A stretch of DNA of 64,000 nt from Dirofilaria immitis (Eukaryota; Nematoda; Chromadorea; Rhabditida; Onchocercidae): positions 3,118,001 to 3,182,000 of the forward strand of contig JAKNDB010000088.1 in NCBI GenBank assembly GCA_024305405.1. Direction: 5' to 3'. Positions 39,590 to 55,821 of this stretch are shown here, in pieces. Under the pieces are notes generated by a model, which saw only the letters and a list, made by a program, of their open reading frames with translations, was not told where the DNA came from and searched no databases. The position numbers and the translations under genes are program-made. The stretch's first letter is position 1, and each line of letters begins with the position of its first letter.

Positions 39590-42500
39590 TCAATTCTGAC
39601 GTGAAACAGTACTGTTTTTATTTTGATCACTTTTTTTTGAAGATATGAGCAAACGGACACCAGTTTTCTTCAAATCCCAAGGCTGTGGTGTTGGACTGGG
39701 ATCTCGATCATCGCTCAGATCACTTTTATCCTCATCACCAATATCGTTTCCACGATTGCTACCTGCTGACTTTCCTTTGTATGGGCTGAAATCACAGATT
39801 ACTCGCTGAAGGCAGAGATCAAGTATTACAGTTTTATTTTTATTTTAACTACTACTATTTTATCGGCTTCAAGTGTCTAGACTCCATCAACCTAACTATT
39901 CAAACCGAAGAATTAAAGAACTCAACACTATGAACTCAAATTAGTATCATTTTTTAAAAATTTTGGTGAAACCAAAACTTTTAAACCCCTACGTCTATAT
40001 TCACTATTTCGCGCCTTTTTTGAACTAAATATAAAAAGATAAATAATTCTTACTGAAGCTCTTCACGGTCAGCTGCCAATGATCCACTATCAGATAATAA
40101 ATCAGCAACAATTTTAAATCGTTTTGCTCCACGTCCACGTGTCCTAATCTTGTGTTTTCTCGTACCGACAACAATTATTTTATCATCTTTCGATACTGGC
40201 GATCTATCCTTCTCCTCCTCCACTGTTTTTTCCAATTCTTCATAAAATCTGTAAAGAAAATGAATATTTATTACTCGGAATCATTTCAGTCCATTCTTGC
40301 CTCATGTTTAGGAATATATCAGTTTTTAGAATCTTATCCAACCGTACCTTGTATCATGCTCATAATCCCATTCCAATTCGTTACCTTTCTCATCGAAAAT
40401 ATTTAATCCCGGTCGTACTCGATTTTTCGATTCATCCATTTGTAAGTGTAACCATCTAAAATCAAAATGTTTTATAAAATTACAAAAATCTACACTTCCG
40501 GGTTTTTAACTAAGAACAAAAGGATTACCGGAAATTTTGGAAAATCTATAAATTTTTAACTTTAGCATACAAATGCTAAACAAAAGAGAGGAGAAATAAC
40601 AATTCATAATCAATTCTTACCCGGATCCACTGAGATCGAACTAACTCTCTGTCGTGTAGCCACAAAATTTTTGCGACCCTTAAAACTGTAATATTTAATG
40701 AAATTCGCATGGTTATAAATAAATACAAAAGTAACAAAACCACTAAATTAATAAATGAAAGCTGAAATAGACAGCGAACATTAAAAACAAAATTCTGAGT
40801 TTTCATCCACAATAGCTTTTATTCGACGATCCCTTTCAACCTATCTTTTTCATCCCTCTTTTTCATCTCATCATTCCGGCTCAGATATTCGAAATCATTG
40901 TCTCTATCGCTTGATTCTATTCCTATTAAATTTAATTGGAATTGTATATAAACTCTTTATTTACTAAGTATTATGAAGAAAATTTAAAAGAACCTTACTT
41001 TTGCTATATCTTCTCTTAGACTGAATCTCAAAATAATTAGTCGCTTATGTCCGACATGCTTCGTTATTACTCGCCATTTTCCTATAAAATTAGTATTTAG
41101 TGTAATTCGTTATCAGTTATTTATTTTATAAATCGTTATTCTAGCAAGTAGAAGAGACACCACTATAGTGCCCCACAATTCTTGAGAAAATTTTCTTAAC
41201 AGATAAAAGTTCATCTAAAAGGAAAGGATTTCCCAAATAAGTTGTTCGTTTCTATAAAGATCCTCTTTTCAAGCCATTTCTTACAAAAAAGCCTTTATCA
41301 TCCTATTTGTGTTTTTATTCCCATCCTTCCACTGCATCAAGAATTATGAATATTTAATGCTTTCTTAATGCATATTTCAAGGAAGTGTAGCTCTCAATCA
41401 ACTTAACCTATCCCTTCCAAGCGACACTTTAAATCAAACTCACCAGGTGGTACTTCAACTTGATCAACTTCTATTTCAATTACATTGGCTTCCGTGTTTC
41501 GTTTATTCGACGATCCTAAGACAGTGAACTAAATTTTTCAAAAACCTCCATACAGATTTTGCGTATAATTTTTTCATACATTCATGAATTCCAATAATAT
41601 CTTTCGATTTTCGCAAACACTACTGTCCTTATTTTTTAATTTCTTAAAATCATTTGCAATCACATTCGACGAAAGCGACTTCAAATTCTAATTCTTATCA
41701 ATCCATTTCCTATTCTCACTGTTTGCTTAGAAAATTTTTGTGCTAAAATTGGGTAGATAAGGAACCTTTAACCATACTGATCGTTACATCATCTCCCTGC
41801 TCTTCTCGCATTTCACCATCCTCTTCCTCCTCACCACTATCCGCAACTTCACCCTCTTCCACTTGCCGCCTATTACGAATTCGTTTTAATGGTTTCGTCA
41901 TTTCTAACATCATCTTCAACAGAAACATCATGTAAGTTTTAATTAACACAAAGCGCATACTTTGCAAAAGTTGTACATAATATGTCTCCTCTAATTCAAG
42001 AAATCATTAATATCTTTATAGTCCGCAAGCAATATATATGCATTGAACACTAGAATCTAGAAAAACAAACATGAGAATAAGTGTTAAACACCATTAAGCG
42101 TCACTAAATAAAATCTAAGATCTTGAATGCAGCAAATTCTTTTTGAAAACAAGGACTCATTATTTTCGGGAAAAGAAAAGACTATACTTTAGCAACAGCA
42201 AAGCGATCATTCCAAATAACATTACAGCTTACTTCATCAATCATCTCAACCGCTACCGGATCAAATTCAGCGAACATTCTGAAATGAAGTGAAGAAATCA
42301 GACTACTGATCATATAAAATTGTGCTACCTTATCCTACATTATAATGAATGCTTTCCCTCGCTTTCAACTCTCACGGAACATTTTCGCATCAATCTTTCC
42401 TACGTTGATCAAAACTTTTCAAAAAAACATCTCATTCGAGATTAGATTCTAAACTTATCGAGTCATCGGATAAGTTTAGAAAGACAGTAGACATGGAGTC

Positions 42501-45500
42501 GCTGATAGAATTAAACCAAACAACAAACAGGAAGTAATCAAAAGAAGTATACTAGAATTGAAGCTTACTTTTCAATTTCATATGTTGAAAGACCATCAAC
42601 ACCTCGCACATATACAGAATGAAGCCTATGACGAGAATTGTACGCCTGGACGCCCATTGACCGATATAATTCCTCCACTTCATCTTCCTTAACCTGGAAA
42701 ATTCATCATTTCCTTGCCTATATGCTTAGCTATAATAGTTATGAAAACTTAAACGGAAAAATAGTTATGGAATTCTAATGCAAAAGAAGCATGAACCATA
42801 TATCGCCTATATTCAATCCAGTTTCGATTTCATTTATTTCCACACTAGAAAAAGAAAACACAATTTTGGAAGGGCCCAAACACTTGTGTACAAATCACAC
42901 ATATAAACATTAGAGCATAACACAAAGTTTTCTAAGATATCTAATAATTAAATGCCTAATTATCTAAGAAATGCACAAGATGACGCCTTATAAGTGATAA
43001 GTATATCAGTCTTTGGAAATGAAAGGTTAAAGAACAACACCTAAAAACGATACTACAAGCTTTGCAAATTAGGGCTATCTGAAAAAAAATATTCTGTTGC
43101 TCGAGTTGATGAATAGCAGGAAGTTTTCTTCAATCAGTTATCGAAATTCCTCTAAAAATAATCTGCAAAGTCCCGAAATAAAAAGTAGAAACAAAAGCCT
43201 ATTAAAATTTCATTATTTAAATTCATACTTAATTCTAACGATATTCATTTCGAATTTATAAGAACTCTTTCAAGAGATAATTTTTGATGACACTGAAGAT
43301 CGATAATGCCTCATCCACCCTGACTCTTCTTTCTCGCAGTGTGTTGTTACATATCCGCCTTGACCCTGTCCAAATCAATTTCCGGGATGGCTTTTGCATT
43401 CAGTTGTTCTCGAATTGTTCTCGAATCTCATAAAACGTGCAATTATCAACAATTTTTTTCATCCCTCGTCTGAATAGACACGTTTCATTAATTTAAAAAA
43501 ATAAACATTACAGCAAAGTGTTAACAACAATTGCTACTATTACTGTATTACACATGACGGAATTGGTCGTCTAGATATAACACATTGCAAACGACGCATA
43601 AAAACTTTGCACTGCTGCAATGTCTCAATACTGTAAAATGAATACACAAATTAACTCAACCATATGGAAGTAATAAATCATATTATTAGTTCAGGCATTC
43701 CTTCAACTCTTTCACTACACTTTCCCTCATTGACCTTTCCATTTTCCATCTCTCCTTGATGGGGCGGAATTGCAGGCATAAGATTCCTTACTTCTATATT
43801 ATAGTTAATGCCCAAAATGTCCTTTCAGTATCACTCAAATTTGATGGAACTAATAGGAAGCTTTACGCACTTCCTTTTGCAAAAACCTTATTTAACTATA
43901 AGTTTGAGAAAAGTTTTTTAACAGTTCCGTCATTCATAGCTATCTTGTAATATCCTTAAAATAACTAGATACGTTAAATCTTTCATCTCATCAATGCATA
44001 TTTTAAAAATTCATACTTTTCTATTATACCGATACCAGTCCTGTTCTAGATATTCTCTAGAATCTTTCAAAATTGCTACAAATTATTATTTGCAATCCTG
44101 CCATAAATCCTATTAAATATTAGGTTGTGGATGATTCTGATGGTAAATTAATTTTGCAAGTTCGATTCTTACATATATTTTGCAAATATTGATCAGTCAA
44201 TATCAGAAATGATGAAATACGAGTCTATGTTTACTTATTAGCCACTAGTTTTACAACAGATATTAAACGAATTGGAGACATTGTCTCAAATTAGTAACAG
44301 TGATAGCTCCAAGAGTTATTATAATCAGTTCAGAGTAGTAAAAACCTAACATCTGCGGAAAATGCCAATTATTAGAATCAACTACAAAATAATGCACTAT
44401 ATTGCGCAGGTACGTCATGTAAGTTATAAATAATACTAATCTTGAGGATTAACACGCCCAAACATTCTATGATCGCATTGAAATTGACACTAAAAGGAAC
44501 GTCACAAAACATGAATGGGATCAAAGAAGGCTTACATCGACAGTTTGCGATGGCGGATCAATACCAAAACGTCGAGCGTGTGCCAACCGTTTTCACGTCT
44601 TTGGAAATTTGATTCCAACACGAAAGGACCAGAATTATCATGTTGGAATGAAGTGCTTCTTGAGTCGCCATCACTCTCGGAGGTAGGTGGCGAGTGGTAA
44701 CGTACATGTGTATGTCTACAACGACTTTTCCGGATCTCCTGCTCTGGTTGCTCTTCTCCATGAATCGGTTTATTTAGCTGTAAACAATTTTGCTTACATC
44801 TCATCGCTTTTAAAAACTATCGTAAAAAACCTCACTTAAAATTCTGATTAAACTTTATGATTTCCTTTATCATCGACAAATATTTTGATATGTAGCTTAG
44901 CTGACATACTCAACTAAGATTAAGAAAATCAATCTGATATCTTTTAAGACTGTATTGTAATTTAAATTTTGAAATTTTTACTGACCAAAACAACTGCATT
45001 ACCAAAACAGGATCCATTACAACCTTTCTCATTCGTGCTTTCAATGCTGGAATCAATCGTTATTTGTATCGTTTACTTATTACTGCATCCCCAATAACCA
45101 ACGATAGAACAGTCCCATCCCCAATCCCTCGCTCCTTCCCAAATAATGCGGCTGTTGATTGACAAACTGTCCACAATCAACAACCAAGGATATAACAGGA
45201 GAGTCAAAGTAAGCTTAGATGAACATCCTTACCCTTTTACAGTACCCCCATGAATACTAACGGAGAGTGCTTTCTTCTAATGAGACTCATTTGTTCGAAT
45301 ATCTCTTGCACCAAATAGACAGACTAAACCACTAGGATCACAACAGTCTTACTGTAATCTTGTTTCCCACAATCCAATTTCAAAAGTTCCTCTAATATAT
45401 CCAAGATAGTTTATTTTATTTTCCATATCTCTAATGTTGAATTTAAACCATTCAATTTACTCACTGTTCAGAAAGCGTTTCTCAATTACACACAGGGTAG

Positions 45501-48371
45501 TTGTAGAGAATTCATTTATTTACACTGACACTTCAACGTGACAAAAAAAAAAAAAAAAACTGGTGTCATTGAGATCGGTCCCTGCTGGATGCCCAATGTA
45601 TAGCAGATAGATATATTTCATTCATATGATAGGGTGGAAAGGACTGGAGAGAACAATTCATACATGCTCCACATCAGAGAAGCCTAGAAGTTTAATTAGT
45701 GCCCTTCAACGGTAGCAGCAAAAAAAAGAAATCAATAACTACTTCCTCTTTCAATCTCCCGACGGTTCAATTCAACAATGAAGCGCATCAACACTTGCAT
45801 ACAACAAATAAATTCGTACACAACTGCCACTATAATTGTTCCCAGTGCCACGACCATCCAGTCCAAACGACCTCTTCTCTTCCCTTCACTACCTGCGGTT
45901 TCTCCCTCCTGTCCCCTCAATAACGCAAGTCACTAAGCATACGTCGCAGTAATTGGAGACGGGACATTACATACCTCATGTCTTTTCTTTTGCTACAGGT
46001 AACTCTGGATCATCTGACAAAATGACTTCATTCTACAGTACTATTTAATGCAAATATTCAAACAGACTGTCTTTATTACTTCATCAAATCGAAAAGGCAA
46101 AAAGTAGAAAATGCGAAGGCGCTCGAACACCTGAAACTTTGCTCACCTATGCTTGAAAATACTTAGGTTGAGTCGAAGTCCCAGGCGCCGAGCACTCTCT
46201 TCAGCTAGATCGGGAATGAAGACTGGTAAATCTTCGGTATCACTATTGGTTCTCACTAGAAAAGCCAAGACCAAATGTACAACTATACTCATGGAAATCG
46301 ATCACGATCAAGATGAGTGGCAACATATGTAGAGCACTACTGCCAACTGACTCATTTTAATGGATTGAGCGGGAGAAGACAATAAAGAGCATTGAAACAG
46401 TTTCGAAATGGACAGGATAGATCACGACGACATTGATGTCCACTTCGAACGCCACTGATCAGTACAACTGCATTCATATCTAGCATATTTTTATTATAAT
46501 GTCCGAAACTTCCTATTGGTTAAAGAATGTAAAGATCAATGACAGATAAGTACAGAAACGTCGTTTTTTTCTTTTTTTTCTGTATGACCAATTTCAATGA
46601 GAATTAAGCAGTTGATTCTTCGAGGCATACTAGAGTAAAATTATCGAGAAATCTTAATTAACATTAATGATCAAATCATCGTACGCTTTGAATAAATCCA
46701 CGCTCCCTTAGCAACCACTTCCTTCCCCATCCACTAATTTTCCGCCTTGCCATCTTTAGAAACTTCGGTTCAAATACAAACATATCATTTTAAACATAAG
46801 AGATAAAAATGCAGTCTATTTTATAACATCACAAATTTACCATAAGGAATCTGCAAGAAATCTCTGATGCCAAAATACTTGGCATAATTCAATCCCTAAC
46901 AGCTTTAAAAAGCAATAAAATCAAAAAACCGCTTCTTAATTCCTCTGTCACCACTGCGCTGACTCATTGAAAACAACCGTCAACTTTTTCCTCTGTTTGA
47001 ATGTATCTCTCAACTTCTTTCATACTACTTTTTGCAACCATTATTATTTATAGCACCGAAAAAGGAAAACTCCAAGATTCATGTAGATGAAAAAAACTTT
47101 TTAAACAAATTTTCGTGAAAAAGAAGTGATAAGAAATGAGAAAGCAAAGACGAGTATAAAAATGCTGTTATTGAGGGCAGAACAGTAGCAATAGCAACTC
47201 CTAACTCTTGCCCATAGCCATTACTATTACTACTACTACTACCACCACTGTTACCAGGCTCAGTGATTAGCTCAACATAGACTTAGAACAAAAGCCAAGA
47301 GATTTGCCAGCGGTTTAATGCCTCCATCTGGCGCTGCTTGCTTGCTTGCTTACATGAAGTGACTGCATGGGAAATGGATGAGAAAACAGAAGCGTTAACA
47401 ATGTACAATCGCCACGACAATGACGACAACAACGATGGCTGATGGGCCAGCAATGGTTGATGGGCTAAAGTGAGTGTTTACTAAGTCTTGCTTGCCGCCT
47501 TGGGGTATCAAACAAAAATAAGCAGGCAAGCAAGCTCACTCTCGGCATCGCCATTCGTGAAATTCAATCCCCGTCCCTTTCTTACCCTTCCATCCTCTGG
47601 CCAATTCACTCATCTCCCCTCTTTTTGTTCATATTTGGCTTTAGCTTGCACACCCATACCATGACCCTTAGTTACCTCTCTTTCCTCTATATGTGGTGAC
47701 ATGACTACCATATATATGCTACGGAGCAAGTAGCAATGCTCGTCTAAGCTTCTTCTTCGCTCTCCATTCCTCTTGCGTTTCCAAGATTATCTAGTCACCT
47801 TAACTCACTTAACACACTGGCCAACTTTTAACGATGACCCGTCATGCTCCTTTCTCTTAGCCAATACGTATCCATTCATATTTCACGCACGGCCTATATC
47901 TACAATGGGCAAGTGGAAAGATAATATGTACACCTTGGACAGAATTCCCTATACTACCTCCATCCCACTTCCAACATCATCTGCATAGCTACACGGAAAT
48001 TTCAATTGTTATAACCAGTCATAACAAAACAAAACTATGATTTCTCAAAAATAAGACTGCTCAGAAATAGTAAGTTTTAAAAAATCAATGAATTGTATCA
48101 AAATCACACTTCTCTATAAGCAATAGCAGAGGCTAACGAACTATCAATAAACGATCACAGATATGACATCCAGATGAAGAAGAGATCTCCATAACATCAT
48201 GAAACTCGATTATTCGAAAAAAAAATAACGATGAGATTTCGAGACCAACTAACTAACTACAAATGCATACCAATGGAAATAGTGTATAAAATGTATGCGA
48301 TGGAGAAGATAATGCCATATTTGGGAAAAAGATGAGGTATACATCCTCCTCCTCTCTCTCTCTCTCTCTCC

Positions 48372-48402
<31 letters not shown>

Positions 48403-49690
48403 GTAAGGGAATTCAGATAATTTCTATTTTTTTTTGAATATTTGATTAGTCTTTAATTTGAACACTTGATTAGCCACTAAAAACTGCAACGCATTCAATG
48501 CTGCAACATGCAAGAAATGCAAATTAATAAAAGTTGCTCATATTATAAAGCATCCCTCATCTTTGACGAAAATGAAAAATTCTCGTCGTTATGTTGAATT
48601 ATATCATACCTGATTAAATTATTCCGCACTGTACAGATTGTTTATACCGAGTAGCTGAATACTAGACTCGTCAAAATATAAACAAAGATTGCCAACTTCC
48701 TAAAATGCAACCATTTCTATAAAGTCATCAGAAACTGCAATGGCAAGCAGTCTATTATAATTGATGCGTTACCATATGAAGGGAACATGTGAAGGAAAAA
48801 AATTTCAAAATAGCGAACAAAAAAACTTCATTGTATATTCCAAAATCAGTTTTAGAACAATAGAAAAACACCCTACTAATTTCGATTAAAGACATATAAA
48901 CAGTTTACATGTAAGGTAGAATAACATTATTAACTTGCTGTTCTTAGAAATCGTGACTGATATTTATTCACGCAAATCGTATCAGCATATAGGTTAATCT
49001 TCAAATGAGTGTCAGGAGAAAGTGTAGGAAAAGAAAGACCATCTCTTTAATGGCAACGAAAGACATTAAAGTAAGGTCCATGTTTCTAAAATTAGTAATG
49101 GAATATTTGATCACCGAAACATTGCGTAAATCAATAACTCATAAAACTCAGTTTGATGATCAAAAGTAAATATATCATAAGATGTGAGGTAAATCAAACG
49201 TAAACAATAACAATATATGTCCTATACTAAAAATATCTCATTTTTTAGTATATTTTTCCTTCAAACAAAAATATATTCAATAAAAATCTCAAGAAATCTA
49301 TGCTAAATGGAATGGTTCATTATTCATTCGCTTTCGCTTCCGATAGTTCTATGACGCCATATCAGCATGAACACTGCAAGAATTTGTGAATTTTGATTGC
49401 TGAGAGAAATTTTCATCGATGGATAATATTTCTATTAGTCGAATTATAGAGATATTAGAAGAAAGGAAAAAATTAGCCAAAAACAAAAGGAGAAAAAGAG
49501 AAAAATGATAAGTTGTGAAGAGATGAATGAAGGAAGGATCTTAAAATAACAAAAAACTGACAATAAATGGAGGGAAGGATGCCGTTTTCGTTCCAATGGA
49601 TATAATGACGAATGATGCAAATGCAAAGTGTACTCACTTTTCACATGTCATGTCACATATATACCCAAGACCATACACATACACGTACAC

Positions 49691-49739
<49 letters not shown>

Positions 49740-52700
49740 TACATATATACAATATACATATACATATATACATGCACCTACATATTATGGACACAAGCGG
49801 TTCACAATGTGTCAACTTTTCGCACAACTCACAAACCAATCAACCCCAACAAACAAATGTGATTACAGAGGGTAGAGAGGGAGCAAGGAAAGAAAGTAAA
49901 AACAGAAGAAGAATGGCTGGTGTCCTTCGATATACCAGTGTGGAGACAGAGCAAATGGCCAATAGAATAGAGCGATCATCACGCTTCGCTGATCGTTCCC
50001 GCTTGCCGATTATTACTGACTGGCAATTAGAACTGATCTTCTTTCGACCCATGACCAACTTCATTTTCATTTCCATCAGATTGACTTTTAGCAACTTATT
50101 GAAGAGTCCAAGGAACATTCTGGTTACTGCCTCTTCCACAACTTAGTGATGTCTTCGCCGTCCTTCCTATCCAATCGCTATATGGAATATTTCAGGATGT
50201 GTACTATATACAGTTAATGTATGAACATCAGTTTTGCTACTTCAAACTATATCAATTTCCTTAGTACTTTTCAGTGGCACTGTTTTAATGCAAACTTGAA
50301 TAAACAATAATAAATTAAGCTGATCTTATACAATTGGCAAATAATCGAAGTTAAAATAACAAGCAATCGTTTATTAACGAAAGCCAAAATAAATCAAATT
50401 CAGGAGCCTAAATTCATGCAAAATTTGTTTCTGCGACATAGGAAAGCAATTCGATATTTTTCTAATGTTTGTGTGATAGACTAATCGTTATGTTCTGGAA
50501 ATCGAGATTCATAAATTCAGATTGGAATGAATGCTTATATATTATAGTCTATATTTTCTCAATACAACCAATTAATCGTTGAATTCAGCGTATCATCATC
50601 GTAATTTAATGAATGCTTTGATATGATGAAGATGAAATTTCGATAGGTACGGTACTGCATAAAGACAGTTTCGGTATTGCTAATATGAAATTGCTTATTG
50701 CGGAATACGTCTTGTTTCTGGTCCTCATTTCGGGTGACTGTCATCAACTAATCAACTTTACCTCCCATCCTGAATACTAACTCCGCAATGAGTGATATCA
50801 GTCGGCTGTCAAGGTGGATAGATGACATGTCCCACACAGTCCATCACACTCTCAACCATCCATGACAATAGAGGCGAAAGGAAATCAATGAGGAAATTAG
50901 TACAAAACCCACTTGAAGAGCCCTCCTCAAGAAACAAACCGAAAGAGTATTGGGTGAGAAAGGCGTGTGACAAGAGAGATAGAAAATATTGACGAGAACC
51001 TGTATTTAAATTTTAATGGTTGATAGCTTTAACTTCATCCCTTTTCACTATTTTCAACCTCTCAATCCTCTTCCTCAAACCATTCTTCAATGCTCCTCTC
51101 ATTATCCCTTAACCTTCGCAATTCAGCAATTTACGCACTCATACGCCCAATGTCAGCAACGGCGATTGACACTTTCTGTGAGGAGTAGAGAATATCGCCT
51201 CTCTTGTCACCCCCTCTCGCCCTCATCATTATTATGTAAACTTTCATTATTTAATCCTCTTTTCCTTATTTTCGCTTATTATTTGAAAGAATTTTAAAAT
51301 GAATAAGTAGGCAAACAAACAATAGTAGAAATATCGGCAGGAAATATATAGTTAAAATGTGAAGTTACTACTTAAATGATATGCAACTCTGACAAAAAAA
51401 AAAGAGCATGGAAGATATTTAAACACTTTCTTGTGCATATCCTCAACAATAACCTGGATTAATCATATATTAGGATTGAGTTTCAAGATATCAAACTAAT
51501 CTCGATAATTCTTGTGTGAAATAATACCTGACGAGATTGATCGGACCCAGCAACTCTTTTGCTCCAATAAAGCCGTTTATAATTAAACTAGTCATCGTTT
51601 TCATCCCTTTTTTCAAATTAGTTGCTTGATACTGATTCCTCGATAATTCTTCACGGCGAGTGGACGTTAACGCTATACTAAGTAGCGAAGCACAATATTA
51701 AACAATCCCAGCTATATATCAAACACAAAAACACTCTAATGGTAGACACGATGAAACGAGCAATAAAATACTTAACTTGATTTGGCTTCATGAAGTATGC
51801 ACTCCCGCATCGAAATATCACTCTTTAATCAATGTACTAATAATACCAAAAATGATGATATTTGCTCATCATTATTAATTATCGGATGATGCAGAATTAT
51901 GGTAATTGAGAAGACATCAGTTAATAAACGATAATTTCAAGGAGTGATTTTATTTCATCAAAATTTCAAATATGTAAACAATCACCTTCGAATTCGACCA
52001 ATTAAAAATTTGTTTATAAATCGACCAAATTATAACGAAGCAGAGTTACTGACCGTTCTATTATGCTTCTGAACCATAAAATAAAACTACTGATTTCATA
52101 AAAGCAAAGACAGCAAAATAAGAAGTGAGTATTAATTTGAATGAATGCAAATAAAGCAATAAAAAATCTATAGAAATGAATGGCAAATCGATAAATACCT
52201 TTTCCATTCATTTACAACTAGTATTCGAAGAAGCACATCAATAGTAATAAATTAATACATTTTTGGAAATCAACTGTAACACTCAATATCACCATACGGA
52301 AGCAGAATAAATTTTTATGGCACTAAATGTTCAAGAAACAAACTTCTGAAAAGATTGTTCAAGGATAGATTTTTGGGATTCACGGTAGCTAAAAATATAA
52401 CTCCTCTCGAAATAGTCAAAATTTATCCTCTGACTTCTTTTGAGGAGTTTTTAAATGCTACAGCATATTTTCGAAAAACAATAGTCAATTTCGTCCAAGC
52501 TTAAAACCATTCAAACTCGAATCCAAACGCCACAACAATACTGTTCGAGTTATCTCTACAAAAATTAGATATGAGATGCTTCATTTTCTCTTAACTGGAG
52601 ATAATGAATGAACAATTAAGGAGATTTCTACCTACTTTTCCTCGTCATTGCAACAATCTTTTACAGCTAAAGTTATTGGCAATGAAGACGTAATTCGACT

Positions 52701-55700
52701 TGTTCCTACTATATTATTATTCAGGTATTCAACTATATCATCGCTTGCTCAATACCACCTTCCTGCAATTCAAACACCCTTCTACCTCATTTCTTTTCAT
52801 TTACGTTATACACTTCAATATAAACATTATAACAATCATCGCCATGACATACCGTATCACCCCAAAGTATTAGAAAATGTAACATTACTTAAAGTTGAAG
52901 AAATCCTGAGAAGTCAAAAAAACATACCTCAGGAAATCATAAAATGAAATCCGAACTTATGAATATACTGGCTATGTGATAAACGAATAGTAGTGATCGC
53001 ATATTACATTTGGACATGAAAATATGTATGGAAAAATGAATGAAAAAAACTGCGAAATTACTTCAGAAAGAGGGAAGAAAGGTTTGACTATTTGGTAGAC
53101 CCTTTATAATTCCCATGATCCAACCATCAGATTACTAAAATATAAGAACCAAAAGATGAAAGACTAACCTGATTAACCTCATTACCATAGATATATGAAA
53201 TTCATGAAATTCAGAAGATGAAAGACCGACTTCACCATTATCATTCAATTTATTGTAGCAATACGTGATAACTACACAACTATCCGGAGGAAGAATGAAG
53301 ATGAGACTACTACTACATAATCATCATCATCACCTATTTGAAAATGCATAGATGCATTTGACCAAGAAGAACAATGATATGATGGTCATCGTCATACAAA
53401 TAATTTCCTCCTTAGAACAAACAATACAGTTTGTTCCATTATCCTTCAAAAAGGAATGAACTGTAAGTCTACAGTAATCTATTTACACTGAATAGTGGTA
53501 TTATTAACGAGTGCCAACTTTCGTAGACCACTTTATCAAGGAAATAAAATTTTCGAGTAGATTTAATTCGAACTATTTACCCAATCAATGCTTAAAACTG
53601 ACAGAAACACGTAAGGGCCTTCTGTAATTAGTATGATTGTTTCACTTGAAGCTTAATGATAGAAAATAAAGCATTACTACTATAACACGAATATCAAGTA
53701 TAGATTCTAAATAAAATTAATCACTGCCACAAAAATCTCTGAGTTCAGTTATAAAAAATAAATTGGTTCTTCTTCTTTAAATCTTGCAATTAACATCAAA
53801 CAACAAATCACGAGAATGAAATCGTTAAATAGCGTTAAAATAACGAGAAATTAAAAAAACAATATAAGAATAAAAATTATGACTTCAGCAATAAACTAGC
53901 CTATCGAGACTTTCATTTCGAATGAGTATTGGTATTTCCCTTTGGCAATACCGATAAATGAGACATTCGTAATGATCCATTGCAGTGGAATAAAGGAAGA
54001 CCTGATATAAAATAAAATCTACTGTAATCAGAAGCATAATGTTCACTCTATTAATGCCATACTTCTAAGAGAATCAAATACTTTTCGATACCTTCACTCC
54101 TCAACAAGATGTTCGATAAATGTGACCAAATAAATGAGAGAATAGGAAAATTAAAATTAATAAACACTCTTCCCGTGCTAAAATAAATGAAACTATGCAA
54201 GATATATGAAAATTAGCATCATTTGCAAATTAGAACGATTATCTTTTTCTAGTATCATCAATTTAATTTGCTTATTCAATATTATGCCACAAATATATAT
54301 TAGATTTTTGAATATAGGTGAGCAGGGAAATAAGTAGAAAGTAAATGATAATTTACATATTTTTTGAATACCCACCAGCTCAATGATGAAATCAAAGTGG
54401 CAAATTTTGATTGATTTCTAGAAAATTGGTCAAGTCCTTATACATTTGTCAATGATAAATCGTGCATATTTCATTGTTAAGGATTGACTGCTTTATCCAG
54501 AATTACTTCATTAGATAGTGATATGACACATTTGCTATCCCACTTATGGAAATCTTCAAGTCTTCGCCTATCCTTTTTTATACGACATGTCTACAACAAC
54601 GATTACTTAAGTTCCCTTTATTAAGATATGCGAGGCAAATTTCATTCTATATATTATAGCATACGCTAACTACATTCACAGATGAAAAGTCAAAAGAATC
54701 ATCATAGCTAAAAAAAAAAAGCTATATTCATATCATTACTGTTAAACAAATTTGCGTTAGAAGTATAATTCATAATTTCCCAAGGAATGTATACTTCTTG
54801 CTTATAATCTAACAAACGCTTGTATTTATTTACTACTATCACGTACGTCACATCATCACTTGCCTATAAATTTTCTAACATTCTTCAGTTTCAAAAACTC
54901 AGTTCATCAATCATCTCTTACTAGAATAAATTGATTAGAAGCCATGAAAAATTAAAAAATCCGAACAGAAAAGTGAAGAATGAATCTATCGTTGTTTAGA
55001 TATCAGTAAATCACACAGTTCTCATCACAATTCAACGCGATTTACCCATTTATCGATAGAATAGACAGATGAAAGAAGTGAAAACAAAAATGATAGAGCA
55101 GTGATGTATACAAATAAATGCATTATGAAAGTACAACTGGCTAAATACAAATAAAAATATAAGGCAGGAAAACGATGAATTAAAATGTTCTCCACGTGGT
55201 GTGTAAATTTATCTGATTCCACTTTCCCCACCCTCCCGATCTTTCAAAAATCGAACACTTCACCATAACACTCCTTTGCTATCAATTTCGAATGATCGCT
55301 GCTTGAACAAAGGAAAAATCGTAAATACGCAATATGACAGCTCCTAAATGCACTTCCTTTGTGCATATAATGTTGTGATGACAATAAGTTTTGATGAGAG
55401 AGCATGTTGTACCGAAGAAGACAGATGCGATCTTTCAAGATAACAATAAGAATGATTGTTTTCAATGAATCATACGGGAATGATTAGTATGATTTCAAAG
55501 CTACTATCGGCATACTATCACTCGTATACATAATTATAACTCACAGAGACAAAGAGAGCCACACACACATACTGATATCAAAATTGCTGTGAATAGATGA
55601 ATGGATAAAAGGAAAGGAAGAGAGAGAGGAAAGGGAGATAGAGTATGGGGCCTAGTTGCATAATACACACAGAAGGAGAGAAGGGCCATCAGATATTGTT

Positions 55701-55782
55701 TGCTTCGGCTCGGCGCTTTCTGCTCACTCCTTTCTCTGATCGACGGATGATCACCATCTATCCAACCAACCAACCAACCGAC

Positions 55783-55821
<39 letters not shown>

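Noticed and set aside
44515..44804. Three overlapping open frames, one on + and two on -
   Set aside because: Only the minus frame reading [10 protein letters not shown], corrected at 44585, continues in phase into the NCBP3-like RRM exons; the others are shadows.
49672..49744. Regular repeats resembling a CRISPR array
   Set aside because: The unit is 6 bp with no spacers; this is a microsatellite in a eukaryotic genome.
49596..50146. Long overlapping open frames on both strands, up to 172 codons
   Set aside because: They owe their length to the ACACAT repeat, which has no stop in several frames. The non-repeat remainder has no conserved features.
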